A stretch of DNA of 64,000 nt, from contig NC_091873.1 of NCBI RefSeq assembly GCF_019399895.1, forward strand, positions 5,011,501 through 5,075,500, written 5' to 3'. Under the pieces are notes generated by a model that saw only the letters and a list, made by a program, of their open reading frames with translations, was not told where the DNA came from and searched no databases. This document shows, in pieces, positions 36,401-51,400 of this stretch. How positions within the stretch are numbered: position 1 is the stretch's first letter; the number at the start of each line of letters is the position of its first letter. The stretch is from Cardiocondyla obscurior (lineage: Eukaryota; Arthropoda; Insecta; Hymenoptera; Formicidae). Position numbers and translations under genes: made by a program.

Positions 36401-39400
36401 GAAGAATAAAGTTTCAGAAAGAGAGTTTATAATCGTGAAAGATAAATTCTTGTTTTAATATCTTGCGATAAAATTACAAAATGTAATTATGATTATAATG
36501 AAGTAAAAATGAAGCCGTTGACAATGCAGAATTTTGAATAAATTAAAATATTTACTGGCTCCTTCCAAATAATAATCGAAAAGTTTTCGAGCATATAAGT
36601 AACATTTTACTTCAATTTATTTTACTAGCAATAGATTCTAAAATTCCTTTATTCAGGTTACATTCTCACACACGTTTATCCACTAATTACCTTTTCCATT
36701 TCCCATATCTAGTCTATAATTATCCGCGCCGACCTCTCCATCGATTAGACAACCTAAACCGTCGGTCAACAAATTGTCCTCCTTTTTACCATCGTACGAG
36801 ATGTCACTAAACTCTGTTAGAGAAGCATCTGGTATAGTGTAGCTCATGACACCGCCTGAAACAGACGAAAGTTTTCGCGTGACGACCTACTGTGTAACAG
36901 TAGTTTTCTTTTAAAACACCCTCGTCTTTCAAACTTTTACGTTATACACCGACTTTGTACTATTAGCTGCCTTTTGTCTCTAGTTAGCACTCTTTTCTTT
37001 GTTTCTTTTTTTCTTTTCTTTTTCTGAAATAATTACGTTGGTCTCGGATTTTTTTTTCTTTTTAGTACAGGTGTATAAAATAAAAATATTAGTTTGTAAT
37101 AACGAAAATTTTAGTATAGGCCATTCTTTAGAAAATACTTACGATATCGCAAATATGTTTGATTAGGAGTTTCTTATTTTATTTTTTTTATCATACAGGC
37201 AAATTATTATTATTAATTGTTATTGTACAAGTTGAGATTAAAAATTCTTTGATATTATCTCGCCGAAATTTACCGTGTATTTCGCAAACTGCAGCACTTT
37301 GCTCCAGTTCTCGGATACACTTCGAAAATGAAGTGGCGTTGCTTAATAACATGCTGCGAAGGGCGGAGGCGGAGGAAGCGCTTAGTTAAAATTAATCAAT
37401 TAAAATTAATTAAAACGACTTGGTCGGTGGCGGCGGACGGCGTCTGCAAGGGACGAACGGTTGGATTTTCGTAGCGAGAAAATTAATAACGTACCGCAAA
37501 AATGGCGCGGTGCGCCCACTTTGCCATGTCGTGTTCAAAATCGCTTAACTACTCTTAATATTTCACGGTATATACGGCCTGCGGCCGGCCGTCGTTGTCA
37601 CGCGATGTGGTCAAGCCAGTTTTGGTCAACGTACCTTTGCCTGATTCCATGTCACGTGGATGACGCCGAGGTAATAATTTTACTTAGAACAATGTAACGC
37701 CTCGTCGCCACGCGGTTGTTCTACAACTGGCGCCCATCGTGCCGTACGGGAATTCTACGATCGTATACGTATCGAAATAAAAGCCCGACCCCGTTCTCGA
37801 ATAAATAATCGTCTCTCCAATCAAGATGCTTACACGTTTCTAAGAAAAATAAAGAAAAATACGTAAGTTAAAAGGCGTGAGATAAGATTTTAGCTCGCGG
37901 TCAACTATAAAGTATATTACGTTCGTTAAAAAGATATGCAATCTGGGTATGTAGATGCAAAAATTGTATAGGTGTCGTGTAACAACGTTCGCAATAAGGG
38001 AATAAATGGCGAGTCAAATTAATCCGCAATTGAAGCTACGAAGTCACCTTCTCTTTACGTGCTCGAGAATCGTTCGTGTAAACTGGTGAACATTTCAGCG
38101 ATGTGTCGCTGATACTCCTGCCATTTTTTGAAGGTACACATTAAAAGACGTCGTATTTCAGCACGCGTCAGAAACATTGCTCTTACAGGGACTCTACTCT
38201 GTAATCTGGCAATCCGCTAATCTAATCTGTTTTGGCAATCTCCTTCCCGTCTGCGGCTTGAAATTATTGCAAATTTTCATTGGAATTGTTAGAGCAATTT
38301 GCCAGCCAAAGTGCAATTCTTAACAAGTTTCGCATTAATATAACTTTTCACATGTGAAAGAATAAATATTAACAATTAGAATGCCGACTACTGTTACTAG
38401 AATGACTTTTATCTGCCGTATATAATTAATTATCGTATATTATATTTATATAAAGCGCCTCTTCCGATTTTAATTTAAATGATAGATCTCATCGATAACA
38501 ACGGTATTAAAAAAATTGTCTCTTACTTCACATTTTTAATTTTTAATACACATTTATCTTAATACGTTTTAAAATAAAATCTTGTATTAAAATGACAAAT
38601 TAATTAAACAATGCAAATTTATTATTTTGCTTTTTCTGAAATTGTTAAAAATTTTATTTTATTCATTTTACTATTTCAATTAACTAGACGTTACAGAGCG
38701 CACGTTTTGCGCGCGTCATTTACTTTTGTTTTTCCGGCGTTAAAAAAAAAACTATTTCACGTATAATAATTTTTAACAATAACTTACGGACGTATGTAAC
38801 TTATATTATATTTTAAATATTTTTGGATTCTTCAAATATGATTTATACGTACATTCGGACATTAGTTATGTTTAATTCTTTAAGTTGATTGCGTAAAATA
38901 CAAATAATACAATAATTCGTGATACATTAAAAATTATATTGAATATAAAATATTCGTGTAAAGTTTACGACGCGTTAAGCTTCGTAGCGATTGAGGTATG
39001 TGTACCCACACAATGAAAGGTCAACGACCGGGCGGCGTACGTACCTCGCGCAACGTTGATATTATCACTCCCGCATTCTTCATTCGTACCCCGATTAGAA
39101 ATTGATTCCCACCGTTACCTAATAATTAGCTCGCGATTTCGTGATTCATCTCGTGGCTGTCTGGCAAAACTGTCCAGCACCGAGCCGGATATGTAACGCT
39201 CGAAGCGTACTAGGTGCGAGATAATTTTTCCAACCTGATAACGATCTAAAAAAGCTAAATATCTATACGTTTTTTACCGCGTGCTAAGTCTGTTGCGAGT
39301 CCTGACCTATCCCGGGCCCGTCGATCGCCGCGGTAGGGTGAGTACGTGCGTGTGTTAACATCTGGCCGGCTGGTTTCGCGTTCTAAATTCGCAAGGTGGA

Positions 39401-42400
39401 GGACGCGCGGGCGGCGGACGGAAAGAACCAGTTTGCCCGAAGAATTCGGCAGTTGACCGCCGCGGTAGTGTTAGTACGTGCGTGTGTTTACGTCTGGACG
39501 GCACCTTGCGCTCGAAATTCGCAAGGCGGAGGACGCGCGGACAGAAGACTGCGAGAACCGGTTCGCCCAGCGAACTCGGCAGTCGAGCGATCGTTGGTCA
39601 ACTCAACAACAGTAAACAAAGTACGCGGCGAAAAAAGTTTAGAAATCTATTTAGATACGCGGTACACGCCGGACAAAAACTATACGACCGATACTAGACA
39701 GATTTTGTTTCTTTTTCTTCAAGACAACTTTTAGTTTTTGTACACCTTCTCTCTTTTTTTTTAAATTATTAAACATCGCGAGTCTATAATTTATCTGTAT
39801 AACTCTTCACGGGATACAGATTGTCCGAGCGACTTCGGGTGGGATCATGCTTTAATAAATGATACGTTGGCTGCACAGCGTTCTATCAATTGAAGCTTAG
39901 CACACTTGTATTCTGTCAGGCTGCGAATGTCAATACCAGGAGGACAATGTCGTGGATTCTGTACCGCGTTGACCGAGTAGGCCGTGTTACCCGCGATCCG
40001 GGGGTAATCGTTCGTGTTCACCGACTCGGGGTAGGGCATCAACGTTGTTTTAACCCGCTGCCGTGCACGGCCGCCATAAATCCGGCATACCCGCCCAGTC
40101 GAGCTCGATCTCACACGCTCCGAATACTTCTTATAACGCGAAAGCTCTCATGTCGCCGTTTTACCGGCTCTGCGCCGCGCCGTAGCGGTAACCGTACATA
40201 CGTCATCGCCCTGAACATGTGCGGCCTCGTTGTTGTCGGGTATTGGCGACCCAGAAAAATTAATTTCATGCAAATACCCTTTTCCTGGTCAGAAGTTGAT
40301 AATAGGGATGCAGACTTTGTCAGGATTACAAAGGTCTTCTCTTCCGGTCGTAATTATCATCATTTTTTTTTTAAGGACATGCCATTTTAAGTAATATAAT
40401 TTATTTCTATAAACGCCACTTTTTATTTTAATCTTAATTAATCAGCGGGTTAATGCTTCCGCGTTTAAATGCCTGGCGTAAAATTTATTCTCTTCTTTTA
40501 TTTATGATTAACTTGCTTTTTACATTTCGGAAAGTAGAAATAGCAATTTATGCTTTATACATATATGTATAATGGAGAAGTAAACCCCTTTTTCGTTTAA
40601 AGTTTTTATGTGTTTTCCGTTTCACTTTGCTTTGTAATGTTACTGTTTGAGTTGATTGCACGGTTTCTTTTTCACGTAAAACACATGTCCCGACGATGCC
40701 TAGCTGTACTCCGCTGTCAGCTTTTAGCAAGAAGTTCTACTTTTTTTGTTTTACTATTATTTTAAGATAATAGAAAATCTTATAATAAAAAGATTCCTAG
40801 GTAAGCGATTAAATCATTATTAAAAAAAGTATTAAACATATATTTTTTAAATTGGGTTTAAAAATCGATTATCTAAATAAGAAGATAAACTTTTATTTTT
40901 GCTGAATATTGTGATTTGATTAATACGAACGTTTTTGAACAGATGCTTGTTAGCGCAAAATATATATTGCTTTTAATCTTTACCGCATCCTAGCTTTGTT
41001 AAAACTTATATAAAATTATGTTTCGAATTTAGGGACCCGCTAAAGTAACGTAGACGAGAAAAGAAACTGTATGCAAATTTATGTAAATAGCTTTGTGGTG
41101 TAGCGCACAGCATGTTTGTTATACATAACGCACGCACCTGTATATAAATTATGAGAATAGGTTTCATATGCGTCACGAATACTTAACATTCGTTACTTTG
41201 TTAGATCAAAACTGTCGACTCGAAGGCAAAATAAATTGAAATGTTAGCATACTCGAGATACTAATCAGATTTGAAACGACAACTGAAAATGTTAGAGAAA
41301 TTTTAGCTGATGCAAAAAGAGGAGAAATCGAGAGAATTATAAGATCTTTCCCGCGTCTTTTTTTTTGTGATATTCATTATTTTAATCTTAAAATTAGACG
41401 TTGGAAAAAATTATTTTATAATTAATATCGTTAATATCATTAATTAAGTGTAAATAAAAGTACACACAGAATAATTTTTTTTCGAATTTTTGCTCGTTCT
41501 TAGCTTTCTTGAGATGATTATGCATTTAGATTTTTCGGAGAAAATTGAGACAAATCGAGAGATTTCCAAATTTTCCTTGCAAGTCTGTTATTGCCACAAC
41601 GTGTATTTATACTGCACGAGCGTTAACGATGCATTGATTATATAAGAGACATTAAGTACCGAAACTAGGTCGAAAACAAATGTACGAACCCGACCTAGGA
41701 ATGAGATCGTCCGTATAATGCTGTTACGAACGTTAATGGGATCTAACACTGTAGTTAGAGTCAACGGCATCCCGCTTTCGCGTAGCCGTCTCAACAGCGT
41801 CTCGGCAAATTGAATGAAATTGCAATTTGGAAATTAATCGTCAGATGTCCACTTGAGCAACATCCTCGTGTCTTTTCCGGCCGTGTAGAACGCGATCGCA
41901 TGCATGGTTTCGATCTCTTAGAATATATTCGCTATTTTAAATGTTTTTAATTAAACTGTTGAACTATAAGTGCTACATTGAAATGAGCAATGTATTTATG
42001 GACTATTTAATGTCACTTCGTTCGTGTCGTTTCGTTGTGCTTATTGATTTGTTAACGACACATGCAACACGCTTACATTTTAACACTCGCGAGGTAATAA
42101 TAACATTCGATGCGAATAACGTCAGTTACGTCATTTTCCATGATAATTCGATTATATAATATTCAAATGCATTTGTTGTGAATAGCAATCGGTTTGTACG
42201 TAAAAATTTATCTGACGAGAGATGATGACTAATGAAAACATTTACTTATCCGCGTAAGAGAATTTTCCATGAACATATTATCGACAACTGTCATTACATC
42301 GCGCCAATTTTCTCTAAAATTACTAAATTTATTTTATGAACGATGCATTATAAAATATATTTATTTAAATGATATCGACTGTAAATGTATTTAATTTATT

Positions 42401-45400
42401 TTTTGATATTTTATCGAAATAAATATACGTAGATGAAATTGTAATGACAGCAAAGAAGTAGTGCTTCTTATGTAACATTAAGTATAAAAATAAATTAATA
42501 TTCTTTTACGTGGAGTCGTACCTACTTGAGAAAATTGATTTGAAAAGTTAAAAATATCAAGGATAAAATATTAATTTTCGAAGTTTAAAGTAGTTTGAAT
42601 AAAACGTAGTTTCCTTATTAATATAATTGTACTTACTCGTGTCTCGACATCCTTTGAGCTCGATGCGAAGGCAAACCGTACGCGTATGTTCCGAGTGCGG
42701 TAAAATCCGGATTTGACTGGCGAAGATAGGTGGAATCAAATTATGCGATACAACGGTGGAGGTGTCGGTATTGCCGGCTAAAACCTACGGATCAAATCAA
42801 TGTCATGTATGTTAATAAAATATTAAGGCGAAGAAAGCGTGACGTTTTCACGTGTCAATTAACGTGAGCTTTGAAATTCGAATAACAACGTCGTGACTTG
42901 AAATAAAATAGTTTTTTTTTTATCGATGTTAACAAAGAGTAAGATATTTTTTTTTAGAGTATCTGTAAGTTTGATAATACGATTTTTATTATGATGATCG
43001 GGCGGCATTAATACGATTTAATGATAATGGACATTTCGTTCGGAATATTCTCGGTACTTATAGACAACTCCATTTTGGAATCAGTTAATGCAAAACCGGC
43101 GATTGTACGCGCGCTTAAATGTGCAACACCATTAATTTCCCTGGATAGAAATATCTGAATATCCGTCTGGTATCGATGACAGTTGCGTTATCTCGGCGAT
43201 AATACATTGCATTAAATACGAACTTTTCGACAAAATTCCATTTCGGTAAATTTCCGTCGAATTGACATTAACGTAACGAGGCGTTCGCGATTCTCGCGGA
43301 AGTCAATTATCCACGAAACTTATTTGTGATATCACGCTTCAGTTCATTTCATCTTAATTTAGTTTGATTATTTACCGTGTCATATAAGCACGTGATTAAA
43401 TGATAAGGGATTATTCGGTATAAATATAACACAACGACTGTATCATTAAATTAGCCGCCGCTCCATTTTACATTTTACGACCAATCGTATTGATACCGCG
43501 CTAAATTATTAATAAGGGAAGGGGGGGGGGGAGATTTAACGTTTTATACATATAATGAAGTAAATATTGCGCGATGTAAAGTATACAAGCGTTAAAATAT
43601 GAGAAAATACAAAAGTTATTTACGTTTATCATCAAGTTACACGTATAATTATTATCACGCATCTCACCATTTGTTATGTAATCAATATCACACAATCTAG
43701 TTGCAAAAATTTGTTACATGCGAAGGTATAATTGATAAATGCGTACATGTTATTTCCACCAAGGTATAAACAAAGATTACTCGATAGAAATAATTCCACA
43801 ATAGGGACACGCGATATCGGAGGTAGGGATGCGTTCGTTCAATCTTGAACGCGATATTTGAGAGCGCGAGAAAGGGAGGGATTCGGTGGAAATGGGAAAA
43901 AAGGAGGGCTTGAAAACGTCTAGCTCTCGAAAAGAGGAAGTTGCACTTTTAGCGACGCTTAACCATACGTTACGGTACGAAGACATTACGTGCAATTCCA
44001 GCACAAGAGTAGATCGCCTATCGATTGCCGCTTCTCACTTCTCTGTTTCACGACCGGATTCTAGCTGCGAACGGTAAAGGAGGGCCGCGCGTAAAATCGA
44101 ACGCGGAGTTGAGAATTTCGTCCGATCAACCGCGAAACAAAAGGATTTTGATATCACTGTAAAATATATATGTTTTATTTAAACTGAATACTCTATTGTT
44201 TGAAAGATAGTTGGCAAATATTATTGGTTTCCTGGCAATAACGTATATAGAAGAATATCGAGTTATATTTGTTATTGCGTTGTACAAACAGGGGTTAAAT
44301 TCCATATTAATTAAATTATTAATTAAATCATAACTCTCCATAAGAACGTGCATATATTAATGACCAAATTTTGAAATATATAAATATATATCGTGAAAAT
44401 TGAATATTCGCTTTTTTCGATTTCTTTTAAAATTTATATACTTTACGTTCTATTGCAAGATCTTTTTTTTTTTTTTTTGAATTTGCGCATAATTGCTAGG
44501 TTGCTAATCGTATAGCTGAGTACAGCATATAGCAGAGAGACTTATTATCTACTTTTGTTTCATCTCGCTATTTAAATTTTCCTAATTGTTCGTTTCTCTT
44601 TATGCTTTTCTCCCATTTTACGAAGAACTTTAACTCGCGATAAAATTTTCCTATAATTGACACGGGAAAAGTTCCATCAATTAGGCATCGTTAAGCGAGT
44701 GCCAAGTTCTAACTGTGACTTTACTAACAAGCGACTTCAAGCCCCGCGTTTCAATAGAATAAAATTCCAATTTGACACCAGGCGCGTGGGTGATTCCGAT
44801 CGGTTTTGTAGTTTTGTTCTACGTATCGTTTACGTACATTTGTTTGAGTTTGTTCCAATTGAGACATGGTGTAAACTCTCGATAGCTTGCGTACAACACT
44901 TGTACAATCGAACGTTTGTTGTAATCAAACTCCGCAATTGCTCTCTTCTATGCAACGCACTATTCAAAGGATAGTTTTCGCATGCACTAATTGATAAAAA
45001 TACTTGATGCTATACGTACAACAATTGTTTACGCGTAGAAAAAGATTATTAAACATTTGATTACTTAAAAAGTTGCCGAGGGAAATATATTTTGTCCGTT
45101 TATTAAAAAATTTGTTTTTTTTTATATTAATTTATAAAATAACGTGTATTATATCGAGTCGATTCAACACAAATTAATCGGCGAGCAATGAAAGGGAACG
45201 TTGAACCTGGCAAATTGCGTTTACCGCTTTCACGTAGATATCATCAACAAACTATGCATTGTCTTCTCTTACCTCTTTGTTATCCCAACGCTTATATCGG
45301 CGCCATCGAGCGAATCCGGGACGTCGATATTCCACAGTGTAATCCTCGACGTACTCCTGACCGCGACCGTGATCGAAACGGCCTTGTGTCTGCACCCCAG

Positions 45401-48400
45401 TAATGACGTGAGCATTCTGTAGGTCAACCTGAAGCCACTCGCGAACTCCTTTCTCTATTTGACTTCTTGGACACCAAGCACCGCCGGCGGTCTCTTTCCG
45501 GAGTCTGTTAAAAAATATTAATATAATAACGTAGTATGCAATCGATATTTATAGCATAATTTGAGAAACGCGTCTTTTTTATGAAATTTTTTTAACAGTT
45601 ATTCCTTTTTTTTATCACAAGAAATTAAATTTTATCTTACTTAACGCACTTTGTTGACTGTAATAGTAATACATTAAGTAGAATAAATTATATTTTAAAG
45701 TTTTAATAAATTCAAAATGAAGAAAGACAAATTATTCGCAGGTAGAGATATTTGTAAGATGACAATTTCGTAAATTGTCGCGCATAATTTACGGCCACTA
45801 AAAGTGCGCGAAATTACTGAATCGTATACGGTACTTTGCAAACGAAGGTCTCTGCATAAGAGGGTCGTTAGACTTTTCATTTTGAAAATGCCGCGGTATT
45901 ATCGTTTTACCGACTTCCCGAGCATAAAAAAGTCTGCCAATTATATTGTACAATTCAGTTACTATCCTTTCAACTACGAAGAACAATTCACGGGACCATT
46001 TCTAGGTTTTAAGAACTTCCACCTTTTTAAAAGTGTACTTAAACAGTGAATCCGTGATTTACTCGCGCTTCCACTTTTCCGAGCCGTTCCGCTCACGTTT
46101 TCTCTTCCTCCGTCGATTATTTACGTTTGTGTTAAATGGCGTTAATGAAAGTCTTACTACCTCAATCACTTCTGGTCGAGTGGCATCTCGTACTTAATAA
46201 CAAAGTTAACTTTACCGTAGATCGAAAAGATTCTCGTTTTTTTTTCTTTTTTTTTTTTTTTTTTTTTTTTTTCTAGCCACCTTTCGCTGACGATTGATTT
46301 CCGGGCGGTGTTCGTGCCGCGTTAATTCGTTTACCATTTATAGTTTTCACGTAACTTCGATGTAAAAAGATCTCGGTGTTGAAGGAAGAAATTCCGTATA
46401 GCCGTGGCTGATAGAAATTTCATATTATTAAGTAAATTGTGCTTTTATGGAAACTTTGTACGCGTGAGGAGTGTCAACTAAGTACGGGTAAAGCCTTCTA
46501 TTAATATTGCAGAGCCGCAAACGTGTAGGACGTGGTACTTTCTCATGCTATTATGTGTAATATTGAAGTATTTTTTTTCTCGTTAAAAATTATATTCTAA
46601 GATTTAACCAATTAACTTTAACGATGAATACATTGAATCTGTAAATAATTAAATTTATAATATTAATCTTATTATCTCTCTTTCTCTCCAACTATTTATA
46701 AGCAATATACGTAATATAAGTAATAATACAGAGATTATACAATAACTGGTTTTGTATATGTTCTGAATATACGAGCTACTTTCACAACAATTTGACGTAT
46801 TAAAACTTCAGGCAGGTTCTCATCTATCAGACGCGTCCGACGGCTGATCAATGATTATCTTTACTACTGTTTTAATTAACCGATGCCGAGATATAATTAT
46901 CTGACGGAAGGATCCATTTCTTAATTTACATATCGAACATGTTTTACATAATTGGCAATGTGATAGCATCAAAGTCTATTGTCGCGCATCTTACAATAAA
47001 TTTTTATCTATCCAATTTTTGAAAAATATATTTTAACAAACTCGAATATTTTTTTAACGCCGCGGAAAATATTATACATAGATCGTATAAATAATAATAT
47101 ACTTACCGGCCATTTCGCGGGCCGACGTTCGTTACGTACGACGAGGATGCAGTGATAGCTGAATCCGGTATGTCACCCGATTCCATCCCCAAGGACTGGT
47201 TGCATGATCCTAAAACGCGACGATACTTTATGTAATAAATAAATAAGCTAATAATTTTATGGATAAAATCTTCATTGTTAAATGTTACAGTCGTAATTCC
47301 TCGAATTCATTGATCTGTCAGGGCTTTCTTTACGCTTCATAAAGACGCGTTGTATGATGCAATTTTTTTTAAGATAGCGATAAAAGAAACAATAGGGCGT
47401 GACACCGCGCACTATCGCGCCAATAGGGGGAACTCTTTAAAGTTGGAGTGTATCCGCAGGAATCACAAACGTAAATAGCAATTACGGCGTCGTCGTCGCA
47501 ATCGTTGTTCGCGAAGTTGGGATAAGTGGCAAATGGCTCGAAGCCTCGAGGCGCATCGCCGTCGGGATATTATCCAATCACTATACTTATTAGTCTTTCA
47601 GCGATCTCATTCACGTTTCAATTCGCGTTACGTTTACTGTCATTCGGTTGTAATCTTTCCATTAAAGTTTTCGTTGGACAACAAAAAGCTGCGGCGCGCG
47701 AACGGAGCTCCGGTCTGCCGTTGGAAAACTTGATATTGCCATGGCGAGGATCAATCGCCCTGAATAAATTTGTTCTACGAGATCGAGCGGCGATCCATCT
47801 ATCTCGCGATTTTATTTGCAATTAAGAAAAGATCAATCCTATACATATTACAGCGGCCGTTTGTTTCACCGTACAGATTAAAATCGTCTTGCCGTTTTTT
47901 TTTCTTTCCCTCAAAATGTTACCCATAAAGAAACGAGAAAATTACGTCATTCCGTTTATTTATTTCGTAATTATAATTAAACTTGTGTTTTTTACGGCAC
48001 AGTGGATGCCGGGAAAGATTACAGTCGTGCGATTTATTTTCGGACATACAGTGGCAGTTACACGAAATAACGAATAGTCGAAGGGATGCGATGAAAACGC
48101 GCGGAAACGTATCTTCCGGTTCTCAAATCAGCGAACAGGAAGAATCGTTCGCGTACGAGCCCGTTTTTATTGGTCTCAAGCAGCATACAATCGAACGTGA
48201 GCGCGCGTATGGTCGATTAAATCTTTTCGCATGCCTGTCAGCTCTGCGGTTTATGTTGGTTCGGCAACCCTCTTAGAAGAACCCCGAGAAGTAAACGATC
48301 GGACTAAGCCGGCCGGGAAAGCGAAAAGGAATTTCTTCTCGCGAAGGTAAAAATCAGGAACTCGGGCAATAAACATTGCGATTGTCGTTATTACCGTAGC

Positions 48401-51400
48401 GCGCAGAAAGCAGTTCTGCGGAGAGGGTGCTTCTATCAAAATCTACTAGACGTCGTTACAACGAAATCCACTAAAAACTTCATAGATCTTTCGACAGCGT
48501 GGGTCGAAAATTCGCGAGAGGAAGAGAGAGAAAAAGAAAGAGCGAAAGCTTTGCGGCGTTAGGAAAGCGAGAACATCACTCGGGCATGACAAAGGATCGC
48601 TATGAGAAACGTTTTCACGAGGATTTAACTGGCTAGTTTGTGAACCCAGACGACGCTATTTACAGCGGAAGTATTTTAATAACGTCAGCTCTCTGGTGTG
48701 GTTAACTTTATTCTTATTCGTTGCAATTATTTTTTTTAATGCTTTTGTGAAACACGATAAAATGTAGGCAACATAATACATCAAACGGAGACAAGCGAAA
48801 CAATCTATTCGATCGGTATTTATGAAAATGACGTATTACACACGTGCGAGATTAAATCGGGAAATTAATTCAAAGAGTGAAGAAGAGAATTAAGACTTAT
48901 GAAACGTTTACACGACTTGTCACAATTTTTTTTTATCCGATATAACTTTACTAAGTTTTCATACGCTCGGATTGTTACGTAACAGTAGCAACAAAGACAT
49001 TTCGTAACTATTTCGCGTATATCGGTAGATCTGGCGTTCCTGTGAGACGCATAGAAATCGCATGGACATTTGAACTTGGAAACGTATTCATAGAATTCTC
49101 GCGCTCCATCTTTCCCTTCAGTTTACGCAAATATTCTCCCGCTTCGCGCTTTGTTCCAATCCACAAATAGAGCAGATAAGAGAAAAGAAACACATGTCAA
49201 ACGTTCGATCGAAAATAGTGGAAGCCGATGCACCAGTCACAAACGACACGAAATAACGCAAACCCCCAGAGAAGCGGTGCGCTGCCGCCATTTGTCGTTT
49301 ATATCGCTTTCGCGCGAACTGTGTAATAGAATAAGCATCGAAAGAACGATAAATGCGGGGGAGAAGAAAAGATACGCGCGCGTGAGAAATTATACGAGGA
49401 GCGTAAAATTAAATTACAAAAAAAATTCTTGAAAACTCAAATTATGCTTAATATTGATATATGATTTTATTTTTTCCACCTCAAGTATTTAACATGTAAA
49501 GTGACTCCGTAAATCGAGAAAACGCGAGGCCGGGAACTCGTTCATTAAACCGCGTGCATCTTTCAAATACAATCTTCCGGAATCACTCTCTGTTTTCTAT
49601 AATTCAACCTTGTACTCGTGGGAATGCTCATGCGCTTCTCTTGGGCCAGTAAGTAACAACCTTCGCGCCCATTGTCCGGATAGGAGAATCCTGACGTGAG
49701 GTCGGTGGTATACGAGGCGTTTCGTGGATTCATTGCGACGCATTCCACGTCGAACTATTCGTCTTGCCAGGTGGCGTGCAATTTGGCGAACCCGGGGACA
49801 CGACAGTCGGAAATCCGGACACCTTGGCCACAGTCAGTGCCACGAAAACACCTTTAGGATTGGCGGGGGCGAATCTTGACGCCACCCGTCGTTCCGTAAC
49901 GTTAGATCCGCGATCTATTAATAGTAATTCGAGCCGCTATAATATGCGAACAGAATCGAAAATTCAAATACACGTTATTTTTATTTCCTCGTGAACTCTC
50001 TCGCAGCACTGTCGAGCCATGGTATTTCTCGTTCGTCACGTTTTTTCTTTGCTTTCGTTGTTTTCGCGTCGCAACAGTGGCGCTTTTTTGTTAATTTAAA
50101 AAAAATGGGAATGCTTATTTTTTAATTTTATCATCAGCGCGCGCAGCGATTACACGAAACGAGTTTTTTTTATATTTTTTTTTAATCAACCCCTCGAACA
50201 AGTCGGTCGTTTTACCAGGTGGCCGCACTCGTCAGGCTAATTCCATACGCGTGCGCACGTTAACGTTTCACACGAATATCGTAAAGCTCCCTGCGAGGTG
50301 TTCTACGCGTCACCTGGCTCACTTTGTCCTCCCCCCTTTTGTTACTATCGAATGAAAATCCGGCTTGAAAACTTTTCTGTCGCGATGCTCTCTGCACAAT
50401 CGGCTTTCTCCATTCTTTGGGTACGTTTGTCCGCACGGATGAACAGCGTACGGTGACCGACGGGGGTCTCGTTTTTGCACGGCTACTTCTCCTGTTTGTC
50501 CTCGTTTGAAATAAGGATTCCGGATTGGAGGGTCGATGTTACCTGTTCGAACTCAACTATGCTAGGGTGAAATCTTTTTTTTTTTTCTCGTTCCCCTCCT
50601 TTCTCCCTTTATCTTTTCTTGTTTGTTTCTGTCTGGGTCTCGATTTGTTCGAACCGATGGGAGTACGTCAGGTGTTCTACCTATAATCCTCCGAACTAAG
50701 CACGAATGAAAGCAGAGATAGCCGATCCTGGTCCCGATAGTACGGTCATGTTTCTTCGAATCGCACTTGATCCGCCTCCCATTTTTAAGAGCCATTGGTT
50801 TCTATTTACAGTCGCGATCGAAAAGAGTGGTTTTATTTTTAAAAAAAGAGACAGAGCAGATAATTATCAAAAATGATTTTTAACGAATTGATACGTCGAA
50901 AATTGATGCGTCGCTAATGGATAGAACGGATACGCTCGATGGGCGTTGCTGTTCTGATTGTGGGCAAAATTCGTCAGGCTTATTGCAAGATAATTGGTAG
51001 TCGCTTCATCGGCTCGTTATCGCACAGTCCGAGGCGCAATTCGAAAATCGTGTTAGCGGTGTACGTCGATGGACTGGACGATTATTCGTCCATTATCATC
51101 GCGTACATGCTCTCGTCCCGGTGTCTGGATTACAATACCAAATGATAGCCATCAGAAATGCACGACAGAACTTCGCAACAGCCCTTGGTCGCCTCGGTGG
51201 GAGGGGATCGGATTTACGTGCCGCAAGATACGTAGATCGCCATCTGCGAATGTATTTGCGGTAACGTTAACATGAAACACGTTCGCGTTTCCGTTTTCCA
51301 CCCGTCGTCGTGCTCACATCGACGAAAAGACTGGCACTGCGTGGCACTGAGAAAAGGGTTAGTTCGTTCGTAGAGTACGAGTCTTCGAAGACGAAAACGC

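Larger units (their letters stand above)
36856..42636 (-). other. Ddr intron 4
   Basis: A 5.8-kb intron between the DS and DS-like domains. It is a patchwork: a possible LTR fragment near 37.7 kb, GC-rich islands at 37.4-37.8, 39.0-39.65 and 39.93-40.25 kb with a tandem duplication and a coding-like segment, and otherwise AT-rich DNA. This intron appears to be an insertion-tolerant site. Confidence 0.75.
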
